Assembly (NCBI GenBank): GCA_963930775.1
Contig: OZ005700.1
Location: forward strand, 3,923,476-3,987,475
Length of the DNA: 64,000 nt
Direction of reading: 5' to 3'
Source: Cliona cf. orientalis
Lineage: Eukaryota; Porifera; Demospongiae; Clionaida; Clionaidae
A program made the position numbers and the translations under genes. Under the pieces are notes generated by a model. The model had not been told where the DNA came from. It made no database searches and saw only the letters and a program-made list of their open reading frames with translations. This document shows positions 23,551 to 36,350 of this stretch, in pieces (the stretch's first letter is position 1; each line of letters opens with the position of its first letter).

Positions 23551-26500
23551 TTGAGGAAAATGGAGGCAAGATTCAGGACTAGGATGGATCGCAGTTTGGA
23601 TGAGATAGCTGCTGAAATGCACTCGGCCCAGGCTGACAACGCGTTCAGTAGCCAGGCGTACGAAGAGAGGACGTTTGTCGGTGCTGAGCACAGTCTTGGC
23701 CACGGGAGGTCGTCTGCTAGCTCTCGACGCTATGCTCCCTATCCTTCTTTGGTGGACAGAGAGGACTCGGGTAGGCTGTTCTCCAGGAAATCTGCCCAGC
23801 CTGAAAGCAGTAACTCAGACTCAACAATTCGATTGTTTGTGGCAAACGTAAGCTTTTCCACATCATGGCAAAGGTTGAAAGAACACATGAGGAGAGGTAC
23901 TCTAGTTGTCCATGTTATGTTCAATAATTATTACCCCGCGTGCGCGCATGTGCAGCAAGGGGTAAAGCAATCGGTTTATCTGTTGTCTGTCGTCTGTCAG
24001 CATAAAAATCAGCAAATCTCAACATTTAGGCGAAAGTAGGGTCAATAGATGGGATAAGATGGTGTAAGACAGCGAAAAAACACCTTCTGTCTCGTTCTTA
24101 ACCCTAGGCAATACGCAGGGAAGCTACAAATTGTGCAAGTATGTCGGACACGCCCACCTAGTACATTGTGCGGTCTATTGCGCATGCTCGAGCTTCTCTA
24201 CTATAATATATGGGGAGTCTACTGCACATACTTGAGCTTCTTCTCATTGGTGATCATGGATCTCAGAGGGAACGAAAAGTTTGTAAGTAGCAAGACTTGG
24301 AATAGACCTCAAAGAATACAGGCCTCTAAAAAGAGGCATGGCCATGGGTGATATTGCCATGGCACGTGGGGTACCGTATAGCGGGAAATTTTCGAGGGAG
24401 AAAACTTTCGCGGATCCGTAGGAAAGGAGCATTTCGCGGAGAAAACTTTCGCGGAACGTTAAAACTGGTCGCATAATGGGTGTGGCATGCCTAGAATTTC
24501 GTGGAGAAAACCTTCGCGGGTGTCTGAAAAATCGCGAAATTCGTGAAAGTTTTCTCCCTCAAAAATTTCCCGCTATACGGTATGTGCTCTATGAGCTCTA
24601 GTTATTATGATAATTTTGTATTTCTAGTTGGTCCTGTACGCAAGTGTGACATTTTCACTGATGCAAGTGGAAAGTCTAAGGTGTGTCTATACACTGTAGA
24701 TGCTGGTTGTTGGGTAGCTTGCTGTTTTATGCACAGTAAAATATGTGTACCCTTTTTGCCGCCTGATCTCATGGTGAAATAATTTATCATGCTAATTTTG
24801 TTCCCTGCCTTTATTATAATTATAAAGGATAGGGTGATCATTACCACAATGGTGACGTCCACCAAATTTTTCTGCAATACAAAGGTAGTTGGGCTTCGTG
24901 AAATTTTATCCAGGGAAAATTTCACTTAGGTATATAATATGATACTGAACAACCAGCATTTACAAAACTTCTTAGAGATGATGTTTGACATGTTTTTCTT
25001 GTTCTCTCATTTTTGGCGTGGTGGTGACTGACTACACACATAACTATAGGGAATGGGGTAAGTTTTCTTGTATGATATTACACATGTATGTGTGTGTGTG
25101 TGTGTTACTGTGGTACTAGGGCAATAAAGTCAAACCTGCATGTACATGTAGTAGTCACCATGTAAGATAGCCAAGTGGCAAAATACCGTACGTACGTTGT
25201 CAAGAAGCCACCTGTATTGGTCCTCTGATTACCACTCATAGGGATAGAATTCAGCATCTTCCTGTTGTGTGATATTGATAGACTAGAAATAGTTTCTAGA
25301 CTAGGATGGTAGCCGTGAAAGATTTGTGTCTATGTTAAGTCGGCAGACCTGTAGTTTCTCTAAGTGCATGCATCTTTTTGTCTGGAAAGACAATAAAACT
25401 GTACAATACTAGTGGTTGAGTGATGTTCTTGTTATAGTGTGGTGGTGTTATGGTCGTGCTTTTCAGTAGTGATGTGCTTGGATTGTTTGCTATTTGCTTT
25501 GTATTCTTGGTGTGTACTTGTACTTGTTTGAAGTGTCCGTTCGGTGGTACTGTGTTTTGTACGTGTGCTTTGCCAACATGTATTGGATTCTTGTGTATGT
25601 ATGTGTATGACTGAAGGCTGGTGCAGTATGAAAGTGCTGATAGTGCAGAAAGGGCACTGCTTGAGTTGCAAGACTCTTTGCTAGATGGGCGGAGATTGTT
25701 CTTGAGGAAGGTTTGTCAATTTCAGTTATAATGTACAAACAAATGGGGAGGCCTGAATTTTAATTTTTTTGCCCATCAATTCTACATACCTTATAGCTAA
25801 TTTAGTAATTACTATGCTCCTCTTTTTCACATTCTTGTTATGATTTGTATTGGTATTTCATGATGCTCGTGTCTGATTACATTTGTATGGCTGAGTGATG
25901 ATTTCTTGTGAGTTAGTTTAACCTTCAGTTATTCAGCTCAGTTGTGATTCAATACATGATCTATAATATTATTATTTTGCTGTGCATGTCTAGCACATGG
26001 ACCCTGTTGAACGTGAGAAGGCAGGCTACAAATCGCGTCAAACTGTGAATGCAAAGCCTCCCCCTAACCCTGCAGCCACTGTCATTGTTAGAAACGTGAG
26101 TTTTGATCATTCCCAAGCATGCTATATATTTTAATCTGTTGATAATATTATTGTATGTGTTTGCAGCTGGATTTCTCTGTCACCTGGCAGAAGTTGAAGG
26201 ATGTGCTTAAGGTGGCTGGAAAGGTGGTCAGCGTTGATCTAGCCAAAGACAGAGATGGCAAGTCCAAAGGATATGCTTCTGTGCAGTTCTGTGAACCAAC
26301 GGAGGCCATCAATGCCATAGGTATGTGTCATTGTCCTTTGTTTCACTTGGGTAGCATCTGCCCTTGGTGACATTTCCCTACATGCAGCTCTCTTCCATGG
26401 GCAGATGCTATGTGACCGCCCAATGAAGCTTAAAATGGTAAGTGTAGAGCCCTGCTCTCAAGTCTAGGAAATGTGGCTCTGGTATTAGCATGATTTGCAT

Positions 26501-28307
26501 ACTTTAGCTGGCACATCTTTCATGTTTCTGAACTGATTGTGCCGCCTTGATGTGTCTTGACTCCCCTCCCTGTCCTCACTCTGCATGCCTCTTTGACACC
26601 TTGTCAGGACTTTGCATCTGTGTTTCTGAAGTGATTGTGCCTACCCTGTGCATGCCAATGCGGTAAAGGTTGCTATATCTTTTATGCAATCATTAGCAGA
26701 GGACAAAAATAATTTTTCACCATTGGCAGCAGATGGCAAAATTGTTGGTGAAAATTTCCACATACAGAATATTGCTACCTTTGACTCTCCCCCTTTTACT
26801 CTTTGATACCTTACAGGACTCTAGTGCACCCTACCAACCAGACCCCATGCAGCTGCGGCTCTCTGGGCTTGGGAGCACGGGTATTAGTCCAAGAAAGGAG
26901 GCCACACCTCCTCCTCCTCCTCCCCTTCGTCATCTCCGTCCGCCTCTCCCTCCTTCGTACACCTGTCCATCACAGGCCCCACCCTCCACCTCCTCTGTCA
27001 ATATTCCATTTCTCTCTGCAGTCATCTCTTCCTTAACTGCTGAGAACCTAGCAGCCATACTCGTCCAGAACAGTGCCCTGGGTCCATCCAGCATTGTTGG
27101 TGCACCAAGCACAATTCCCTCTCTGCAACAGCTGGGTGCTATTCCTACTCTGCCACTCCCCTCTTACCTCCCTACTATGTCTGCACTGCCGGGCTCTAGA
27201 GCAGGCACATATAGGTGAGCAGTGGCACTGCATACATGTATGCGCTTGCTGTATGTGAATGGTGACACAATTGTGTCGCCGTGCGGTAGCAAGAGTGTGT
27301 GTATTCTATAATAGATTAGGCAGCATACGTAGCTCAGTTAACCCTCGGTGTGTGTGCAAGGTGTACTACATCCAAAGTACAACGATAGTTTTTTTGTAGG
27401 CTTTTCGAGATGTAGTTTTTTTTTCAAACTCACTGCATGAACTGATCTGCCGGAAACCTGAGTTTTCTGTAGTTGCCTCCTGAAGAAGATGTTAGAAAGT
27501 CGGGCAAAGTTCTTGTCCAAAACACTGAGTGCTTGAAGAGAGGTGTAAATTTAATAGCCATTTTTTGATTGGGGTTATGCACCCATCAATTTCAAAAGGT
27601 ACCGTAGTTTATCGAATACAATGCACGATCAAATTTTACGAATTCTCATGATGTTTATATATGAGCGATTGACGACCTTTACCAGAAAAACGCGTGTTTT
27701 TCAAAATTGAAATTATTCTTTTTCAGTACAGTATGCACAATTAAGAAATAAAATCTAATATGTAAAGTGGACTCTTCTCCACTCACGTAAAGGTACTAAA
27801 CTATTGTGTTTGTATAGTCGTGGGTACCACCAGGCCAGTGTGGGAGGATCAGGAGCTGGTCCACTCGATGAACCTAATGACCCTGTACTCAACAAGAGAA
27901 TAGCCAATAGAGAGTTCCTGAATACACCAAGCCCACCAAGCTGCAAGCTCTTCATTGCTAATGTAAGTATTTGAAGTGTACATGTATGCTACAGTAATGA
28001 CCCTTTACCATGTGTATTCTAATACTGTAAGAATATTGCCTATGTAGTGAATATATGGATTTCTGTCATTAGAGAGTACCCTTCCAATATTTTATGCACT
28101 TGTCTTATGATTTAGCTCAACTACAGCACAACGTGGCAGGACATTAAGAACCTTTTCAAGGGTGCAGGTCCTGTTCGGCATGTTGACATCTTCAAGGACA
28201 GTGCCGGGAAATCTAAAGGATGTGGCATCGTAATCTATTACGACTCGCTCAGTGCACTCAGGGCAATCAGTGAGTTTGAGCAGTTAGGTCATAATAATGA
28301 TATGTAA
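23551..28307 (+). CDS. Triple-RRM hnRNP M/MYEF2-like RNA-binding protein, 3' end uncertain
   Basis: Probable nuclear pre-mRNA-binding protein. Exons: 23551-23896, 24628-24680, 25050-25057 (8 nt), 25617-25710, 25994-26095, 26167-26320, 26388-26437, 26817-27214, 27818-27962 and 28116-28269, all in frame for 501 codons. RRM1 (about residues 91-167) has LFVANVSF and KSKGMGLVQY; RRM2 (197-269) has VIVRNLDF and [13 protein letters not shown]3 (from 445) has KLFIANLNY and [11 protein letters not shown] Pro-rich linker separates RRM2 and RRM3. This three-RRM layout fits HNRNPM/MYEF2. RRM3 ends at a strong donor (ATCA|GTGAGT) and no matching final exon was found in the transposon-filled sequence beyond. 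Reading through that donor would end at TAA 28305-28307 and truncate RRM3. The alternative start is Met 23560. Confidence 0.85.
24372..24582. repeat. MITE with TACCGTATAGCGGGAAATTT ends
   Basis: The ends taccgtatagcgggaaattt and aaatttcccgctatacggta are perfect inverted repeats over 20 bp and continue imperfectly through gagggagaaaactttcgcg. The element is 211 bp and lies in intron 1 of the RRM gene. Related ends are at 54493 and 63953. Confidence 0.9.
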
Positions 28308-28814
28308 CCAGACTGGGGAAACCCTTCTTAAGGGATCAATGCACAATTCGTGCAATGTGAGTACCTTGGGTCAAAGAAAATTGCAAGTCGTAGAGTGGTA
28401 AATTTGGCACAAGTCCAATTTAGAGTTTGAAAGACTATTTGGACTGAGTTTTGGAGCTTTTAATTTTGTATTACATAATATGCGACCAGCTATGAGAAAA
28501 GGGACCATTTGGGAGTTTTCTTGTTTGTAGTGTGTAGCTTGTTGCGTGTATGGAGTAATGTACCACTCATCCCTAGTAGCTCCAGTGTATAAAATAAAGG
28601 GTCATTATGTACATGTATGTATAAGCAGAGCACGAAATATCAGCTGGCCATTGGCCATTTTCTGTACATTTGAACCAGATGGCCGCTCAAGCTACTTCTT
28701 GGTCAGTAGTGACCAGGCAAAATATTTCAAAGCTATACAACTACCAGTATGGCCTGGATAGAGATATCTACTCTCATTTATAATATTATAGTCTATAAGA
28801 TCTTTTTATGTCGA

Positions 28815-29460
28815 AAACATGTTTAATGTCACAATCATGGGATAATGTGGCTAGCATGCATGATCATCTATTAACAGTACATGCTCACAAAACATAGAGA
28901 CGTAGTTTATGCACAAATAGTATCCTGCCTGGGCAAGATTGCCCATTAGTACCGTGTGCATGCGCAGATGGAAGCGGTTGCAGAGGCCACACCCCTCATA
29001 GCAAGTGGCTCCAACTAAGTATGCAATGGCAACGTTCTCACTCGTTGCTACCGGACTACTGACAGGTATGATAAAGAACAGACCTCGTCTCTTGCTTCGC
29101 TTGCAGCTCGGTGGCTAGCGCCAGCACCTGCTTAGCAGGCCTCTCAAAACGCGCGGCGCTTTCGCGCCAATCGTTCAACAATGCGTCTCTAGCTAGCTGT
29201 AGCTATGGCCCGAGGCATTAAGGCCACTCTTCTTTGTGCACACGGCCCTACAGTTCTGACCAATCCTGAGCCCTGTAGTGCGAACTTTCTCTCCGCCCAC
29301 GCCGCGCATTCATAGCAACCGAGCGCATCCAAGATGCATATCCATGCCCTCATGTAATGACACGGACTATGTAAGAAAAATGATTGTCTAAAATATTTTT
29401 CGTTGAATATAGTATGAGCAAATAATGCTCCTTTGCGGCTGTTTGTTCAATCGCTATTGC
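28815..29460 (+). repeat. Dispersed repeat, copy 1 of a pair
   Basis: This region shares blocks in the same order and orientation with 47100-47560: aatgtcacaatcatgg, a GC-rich centre with aaacgcgcggcgct, then gacacggactat and aaatatttttcgttg. It is a transposon-derived repeat with no recognised ORF. Confidence 0.7.
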
Positions 29461-29947
29461 TGGCCAAACGAAGTGTGATTATTGTGGAAGATACCTATGG
29501 TTAGGCTAATTGACCTTTTTATGGCTTTCAATTGCAACCCACTAGCACTCCCAGTTGTACAAGCATAGAGCAAGGGATCTGGACTCAGTGGCATGTCCTA
29601 GCAAATGGAGCAAATGGAGCAAATGATGGTCAACTTGGGAATTGGTTGGCCATCATGACCACTCATCATTTTGAAAACCTGATTTTGTCCTCTGTATAAG
29701 TATAGCATACTTCAGTAATGTAATGTTATGTAAGCGTTAAGAGCTCTAAAGTGGAGTACAAAACAGCTCTTAAATCCTAGATGCACTTAAAAATCGATAC
29801 TTAATTGGCCACACCCACACAGAGGGGGTGGATCACACCCATACCATAATAGCGCTAGTGCAAAATAGATGCCCGTGTGTAAACTACTTACTTAGCACTA
29901 TAGAGATGGCAGTCAGTGGCGTGCATTCTCTTGTTCTTCTTGCTCAG

Positions 29948-30163
29948 CTAAGCCACAATTGACTTCCCTAGTTGACACTTGAGATTGTCCAATGAAGTGA
30001 ACATGTACGTTTTGTCAATGCACCAACTCTGAATAAAGCTGCCACTAGCATTCTTTGGGTTGATAACTTTGACTCTGGCCGTATATGCCGTGCACTTAGA
30101 AGCTCTAGCAGATGTTGATCCTTTATCCAGCTCAGTGCACAGAACCCTCACTGGTAACATCAT
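29948..30163 (-). pseudogene. Unassigned short coding-like fragment
   Basis: A 71-codon open frame with a plausible soluble composition (VRVLCTELDKG, YTARVKVINPK, MFTSLDNLKCQLG). It looks like the N-terminus of a transposon protein or a lone exon, but no family was recognised. It has no splice signal that joins it to anything nearby. Confidence 0.25.
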
Positions 30164-30290
30164 CTTCAGATAAAATCAATTCCTTTTATATGAATACAAA
30201 GACACCATAATAAGAGATAGTCCTACTTATTTATCCCATATATATGTATACCGTTGTAATTGGCAATATACACTTACAAAATAATAGTAC

Positions 30291-30780
30291 CGTACCCTCG
30301 CGAAAGAGGGCCCACTACGGAATGTCGGCCCACCCCCACTTTGGGCTCAATTTCCTGCTAAGGTCTAGTGTTTACTCGAATATGCGCCCATATGTAGCTG
30401 CCCTTGAAAACTCAGCTCAAATAGTTGGTTTATGAGGACTGAACTTCGAATAGTCTATGTAAGATAGATAAGCAACGTGCTAAACAGCTATAACTAAGCC
30501 TAGCTAGCTTTATGCCATGTTTCAGCAGAAATAAACGAGCATACACGGCTAGCGATCGTAGCCACGCCCACTTAATAGGGCTGCACTCAACGACACACGG
30601 TGAAGTATCGCGGCCGCCCTTGCTCTGGGTTGGTAACTGTGCTTGAATAAGGCTGAAATCAATAGTAGCTGCTGATACTATTCAAATTATGAAGCTAGCG
30701 TGGGTAACTTACCTGGGCGCTCTTTTGCATATAAACGTGATACTGATACCTCGAATATCGGCCCACCCCCCAATGGGATC
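30291..30780. repeat. Repeat with paired 'cgaatat(c/g)ggcccaccccc' blocks
   Basis: The blocks gaatgtcggcccacccccac (30319) and cgaatatcggcccacccccc (30752) are similar. Around 30290 there is also a TACCGTACCCTCGCG end with an immediate inverted cgcgaaagaggg block. Element limits are unclear. Confidence 0.4.
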
Positions 30781-30849
30781 TCCTCCTCTTGTTCTGTAAG
30801 CGGCTCTGCTTATTTGCGACTTGATCCCAATCCTTTTCCTTGCAGTCGT

Positions 30850-31320
30850 TTTGTTTCAGAGTCAAGAGTCTGACGAAATTGGGCGTAAGCAGGTTCTTTA
30901 AAAAAAGTCAAGTGAAGGGTTGCCATGGTGACAAATGTACTGCATCAAGCCACAGATTATGCGATGAAGTGAATTCAGTGGGAATTCAGACCCATCCTTC
31001 TTTCTTGCTTCCAAACAGAAATGTGAAAGCCAGTATTGTAGTTTTGGAGGGTCATTGGCTAGGTCAATCGGAGATGGAACATAGGAATTCGAAGTTCCAG
31101 GTCATAAATGAAGCCCACTGATCCCACATTTGCACACAGGATGCTATATCTTGGCGAGTTTTTCCGGAATAGCTGACTCCCTGACTTTAGAAACTTCTTT
31201 GTCTATCTTGGGCTCTGCAAACTTCCTGTGAACGCCCCCTGAACCAGTCAGCGACATAGTCATGGTCAAGGACTTTACCTTCGGGACTCCATCTTGGATG
31301 ACAGTCTCTTCAAGATAGCT
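30850..31320 (-). pseudogene. Relic of a Crypton-like tyrosine-recombinase protein (N-terminal region)
   Basis: The reverse strand gives KFAEPKIDKEVSKVRESAIP, then after a frame change a block with MWDQWASF, then LQYWLSHFCLEARKKDGSEF and a tail with IICGLMQYI...GNPSLDFF. This pattern (WL..F..E.RKKDGSE.P ... GL.RYI) is the region ahead of the catalytic domain in Crypton-derived families such as KCTD1/ZMYM/QRICH1-type proteins. Several frameshifts and stops show it is dead. The catalytic half is not visible. Confidence 0.6.
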
Positions 31321-32961
31321 CTGAAAGCCTTTGAGTGAAAATGGTGCTGTTTTGCAAAATTAATGCTTTCATTTTCCAAAGAGTCCTTGGACGACGGCTG
31401 CACTTAGCACGTCTTGCTGCATGCTTAAAAAAACATCTGGTCGATAAGGAGTTAGTAGTGGCCATGGCTGATTTTCAAGAAGCGACACTGAGCGCTACTA
31501 TCCACTGCAATACATAAATTTATAAAGCACGCGGCGTATGTGCTCTACGAGCTCTAGTCTTATTCATACTTGCGGTGTCATCATCTGATACTACCTGCAA
31601 ACACATTTTCATCTCCTTTGTTGCAAAGTGACTTAAATGATACATAATCTTTTGTGCTCTTAGCAGACCCACTACTAGTTTCTTCAACAGACCCCATCCT
31701 CAACAGGAGGGGAAAGGGTCTGGTGACTTTGGGCAGTTTTCTTGGCTATCGCCAGCTCTGGGTGCACGCGCCTACATGGATGCGTTTGAACAAGGCTTGG
31801 ATCTGATTAGCCATAAGGCTGCGTAGGTGATTCAAATTCATATAGCGGGCAATGGCCCTGTTACATTCCTGCGGCTAGCGAGTCATATGACTGGGCTATA
31901 GCTGTGATCTGATTGGGACATGCAAATCCTCCACGGTCATCAACTGGACCAAACTTTTTACCCAAAGTCAGACCTTGAGGGTGGGGTCTGGGGATGAGAC
32001 TAACCCACTACACGCAGTAGTGGCTCCTGGTACAAATAACATCCAGGAGCAGGTAGCCTGCTGGCCATCAGCTTACTTGTACTTCACCTCCCAGCTCTCC
32101 ATCGAGTTAGCCACTGAAACCATGATCCTTTTAATACACTCTGACAGTTGCCGATTTTTTCATGTACTTGTAGTAAAAGGGCGCAATAGGTCGACAGGTC
32201 ATCGATTGACACGCACGTGCATGGTACACGTATATGGCGCAGCACATTCAAAGTCAGTTGAAATCAACGGTAGTAGTGTACTGCGTGTGTGTATGTGTGT
32301 GCAGCACAGTGCAGTACACACTGTAGTAGCGGGCAGGAATATCTACAACTGGATTAGTTTTGTAGGCTGTAGAAACTTACACCTGCCACTCTTCAGTAGA
32401 TTATATAGTGCTTGCCAGCATAGATGTCCCCACGATATGATAAAATCTTAGTACTTTAATGGAAGTATCTGTGGTCTCAGTATTTCTTACTCATATCCCC
32501 CTATGGTTGGGCTACAAGTCTGCAGCATTTACAATATATATTTTTAGTGACACTACTTGCACAATAATAATTAACGCATTAATTTCACAAAAAAGACATT
32601 TTGCACAACGTTTTCCCTACAATTCATTCCAATTGTTCTACACCTGGATGCTATCAAAACTGTAAGACAGATTTTGAACATAATATGTCTTCAAACTCAT
32701 TTTATAACTTAAAAATATAAATTAGATATGTCTGTGGATGCAGAGACATTTACTCATGCTAGGTTTATTCATAGATTATATATCACCTGCCCCTGCCGGG
32801 ATTGGGAGTGCAGCTCATTAACACCGAGTCACATGGGCAGTCCGCGTAAGACGGAAGTGCTGCCCAATTGATGGATGGAGCGTTGCATTAGTGCGCTTTT
32901 ATTAGGTGTCTCTCCTGTCTACGAGTGCAAACCTGACAGTCATGAGGTATTAGCGGTGAAT

Positions 32962-34018
32962 ATGGCTACTGGAGACGAAGGAAGTAAGTATCAAAGCTTG
33001 GATGATCACAAATTTGTGTAGTATGGTCACCATAGATATTATTATCATGCTACTAGTCACAAGTTTATATTATATGGCATAAGATTATAATTTTGCATGT
33101 GCTTTACTACTGGTCTGCTTTTCAAAGAAGTACGAGCAGTATTAGAAGATAAATCATTTTCCTTGAAGACAGACCCAGCTATGCTAGCTCATGATACAGC
33201 TGAGCAGCTACTTGACTGGATTCCTGGACATGAAGAGGAGGTGGCAAAGTTCGAGAAAGAACTGGTGACATCCCTTTGCATATGCATGCAAGCAAGAGCC
33301 AAATCTCAGAAAGTATACCGAAAGAAGTTGTGGATAAGTTACCACACTTTGCGTACGTCAACAGGGTATGGTAGCAATTGGCAAACCTTCTTGACCTCCA
33401 GTATTTCCATCTCAAAAGTGTCACCCATCTTTTGCCAATACGTTGGCGACTCGAGTACATCACCCCATCACTGAATCACCCAAGAGCAACTCAAGTCAAC
33501 CCCTAACTTACGAAGAAACGAATGTGCTGAGATATGCTGCTGGCTATATCCCTTGAGCTCTTAGGAAGAAGCTATCAAAATCACGTCATCCATTGAAAGA
33601 CATTCAATTACGCCTTTCGATTTGTTAGATGGTGGCGATGAAGAAGTGAATGATTCACAGGACTGGGTACAGCTGATTAATCGAGGAGGGCTCACTCGTG
33701 TCAACCATACCACATTTGAAATGTTTGTAGCGATGGAATACGAACTACGCAAACACATTCATCGAGGATAAACACTGAATTTGGAGCACATCACCACTGC
33801 AATAACTGAAAATGAAGATGTACTTTTTCTATGGTCACTGGTTAGCACTGATTGGGAAGACAGTAGTGCATCAGAACTGCTACAGATGGTCGTCAATCAG
33901 TGGGTAATAATCAGGGGGTTTTCATATGCCAGTGCTTGGGTAGAACAGTACAAGATTGCACAGAAGCAGACTACTACACAAAAGTCTAAGGGAGTGCGCA
34001 AGCAGCTGATTTCGTAGT
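32962..34018 (+). pseudogene. Decayed transposon-associated protein of unknown function
   Basis: Segments in shifting frames read MATGDEG|GTAAGT (possible first exon), KSFSLKTDPAMLAHDTAEQL, LTYEETNVLRYAAGYIP followed by an in-frame TGA and then ALRKKLSKSRHPLKD, WVQLINRGGLTRVNHTTFEM and finally YASAWVEQYKI...QKSKGVRKQL with a stop near 34018. I recognise the LRYAAGY...RGGL.RVN...KSKG.RK layout as a multicopy, probably mobile, protein family of sponges and corals whose enzymatic role I cannot name. At least one stop and two frameshifts break it. Confidence 0.55.
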
Positions 34019-34679
34019 CAAAGAAAAGAAAATCTGCTTCCGCTGTAGACAATCCAGATTCAGAATAATTTTATATGTGTTATGTTATAACAAAAAGTGT
34101 TCATAATAATATTATTTGTTGTGCATGTGTTGTAACAAAAAATATTAATAAAGTCCTAAAGGTTTAGACATACTGCTTTTGCGTCGTGGATGCTTTAGTA
34201 GTGGTTCAGTAGAGTTTTCTTTCTCCAAGGAGCTGTCGTTTTGACTACCTCGGCGATTCCCCTTTGCTGGTTCCTTGCAGAAGGAGTTGATCACTCTTAA
34301 AGCTTGTGTGTTCTTTATGAACTCCTGCACGTTCGGGTTGCATGTACTCCCTCACATTGGCGCTGGCAACCAAAGAAGTTTTCTAGAGGATCTTAGCATA
34401 TTCTCTGGCTCAGGAAGGACTGGACACCAGGAACTGTAAAGACATACTGCACGAGCTCCACAAAGGACTTGCCTATAGGAAAAATGATTACATATCAACA
34501 GTAACACATAATAATAATACTCGCAGATCATTCTTAATTCAAACCTAGTCTCTGCACTAAGCAGCCTGTTACTCAGCTCACTCTCAGTTAAGCCCGGTAC
34601 AGCATTAACAGACTCTTCCCACTTGTCCAGATAGGGAAGAAACTCGCTCTCAATCCACTATAGTAATAATGATACTATG

Positions 34680-36350
34680 CAGTAATTGGATATGTATGAA
34701 AAGTGAATCGTTGTTGTATACATACTTTAAGACGCATATCTTTACTTGAGGTGTATGGCATTTTGAACCTTTTTCTTTTGTAAACTCCCTCTGTATAGTT
34801 GTGGACATTCAGGGCATCGAAAAACTTATCCATCATATTGACAAATCTTGCTGTCTCCGAGGCCTCATTCCCACCTGGGGGGGATGAATTGTTAAATTGT
34901 TTCATGAAAATTCTCCTATGGGATTTATATTGTTTAACAGCATCTTCCACCTCTCTGCCAGCCTTTAGACCTTCACTGTAAGCTCTCTCGTAATCTCGGG
35001 CCTTTCGAAAATACTTTCTGATTAAGTCAGTGGAGACAGATTCCAACGCTGGAGCGAGAATCTGTCCCAATTTTACCAATGTGAAGTTTGTATATGCACG
35101 ACAGGAGCGTTTCAATTGTCTCCACACTCATTCGATAGGATTCATTTCGCAGTGAAATTTTGGCAGAAAAAATGCCTTGTGTCCTCGGCTCTCAACATAT
35201 CGTTGCACAGTGGTCTTCTCAATCTTAAAATCATCATGGTTTGACGATACTGTTCTCATGTCACCTAGCTGCCTTCATCCTCTTGTGGTTGATGCCTCGC
35301 TCAGCAAGAATGGTCCTCAGGCCTTTTGCACTTCCATCAGGAAGCACCATCTCTTGCACTCTTCCTGCCCATACCAAATCTCTAACTCTGCGAGGACTGC
35401 CATCCTTGACCAAAATGTTCTTCACCAGGAGAGCGTGGTCATCATACTGGGTATGACAACTGCTTTGATTAAATACATGGACGAGTGTGTGCTGATGGTG
35501 AGGATATTTTACCTCGACGATGTCACAGGCATTCTTTACTTGTGCCATAAATCTTTCGCCAGTCCAATATCTCTTTTGCTCTGCACCGTACTTGAGAAAA
35601 ACTCTGGACGATTCAGGGAGGGATGGATTTGCTGCATGCTCCTCAGGACCGAGTTTCAGAAAGCCGTTATGCTCATTAATAAACTCTGACACCATTTTGC
35701 GCTCCCTTTCATCTTGGGCAAAAGTGCTGGGTGGTCTTCTTCAGCCTACATCCATGATTGACCTTCATTTGTGTTGTAAATGGACTCATCATGGTAGAGA
35801 ACCACAATTGTCTTCTTCTGTTCATCGTCTTCACTGTGCAGAGCACTGTGGAGGTGGCTTGTACAATTTCCTTAACTCCTCCATCACCTTCAAGTATTCA
35901 ACCCGGTGCTTCACAACATCATCCCTTTCAAGTCCATTGATATAGACCCCTTTCTTGTGACTTCTGGGCTTGAAACTGAGATGGCAGAGTCAGCGAGTGG
36001 CTGTCCTCAGGGACACCATCTGTGGGGAAAAGGGTGGAAGGTGGGAAGACGGCAAGAGCTTGCAGAATCACACAAGGCGGCCTCTTTTTTGAAAGCATTC
36101 TCTCTGACCCACTCTCTCGCCTTGCAATTGAGATCCTCATCATGGTACACACAGTGTCTTTTGTACTTTCCTTGCTTTAGAGAGTGTCAGGTGGCTTTCA
36201 TTACTAAAAAGGCATTCCTGTGTCTTCTCACCATTTTCTCATTAAAGCCAACGATAGAGCCAGCCTCTTTGGCTGCATCTTTCACCTTCATTTTCTGCCT
36301 TGACTTAAAACTTTCCATCAAAATCACACTTAGCGTCCGACGTTGATCCC
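34680..36350 (-). pseudogene. Decayed DDE-type (Tc1/IS630-like) transposase
   Basis: On the reverse strand an N-terminal helix-turn-helix-like region (KVKDAAKEAGSIVGFNEKMV near 36290) is followed by the catalytic core: VHVFNQSSCHTQYDDHAL (first Asp apparently replaced by Asn), VLPDGSAKGLRTILAERGIN, a short stop-containing stretch, FFLPKFHCEMNPIE and VWRQLKRSCRAYTNFTLVKL, then ARDYERAYSEGLKAGREVED. FLPKYHCELNPIE-type motifs are typical of the third catalytic block in this transposase group. Two or more frameshifts/stops break it. Fragments of the same family lie at 37405-37575, 38270-38430 and 39890-40165. Confidence 0.7.

Noticed and set aside
34145..34330. A 61-codon reverse frame downstream of the DDE transposase relic
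   Set aside because: Lys/Ser-rich with no recognised motif; may be part of the same relic but cannot be supported.
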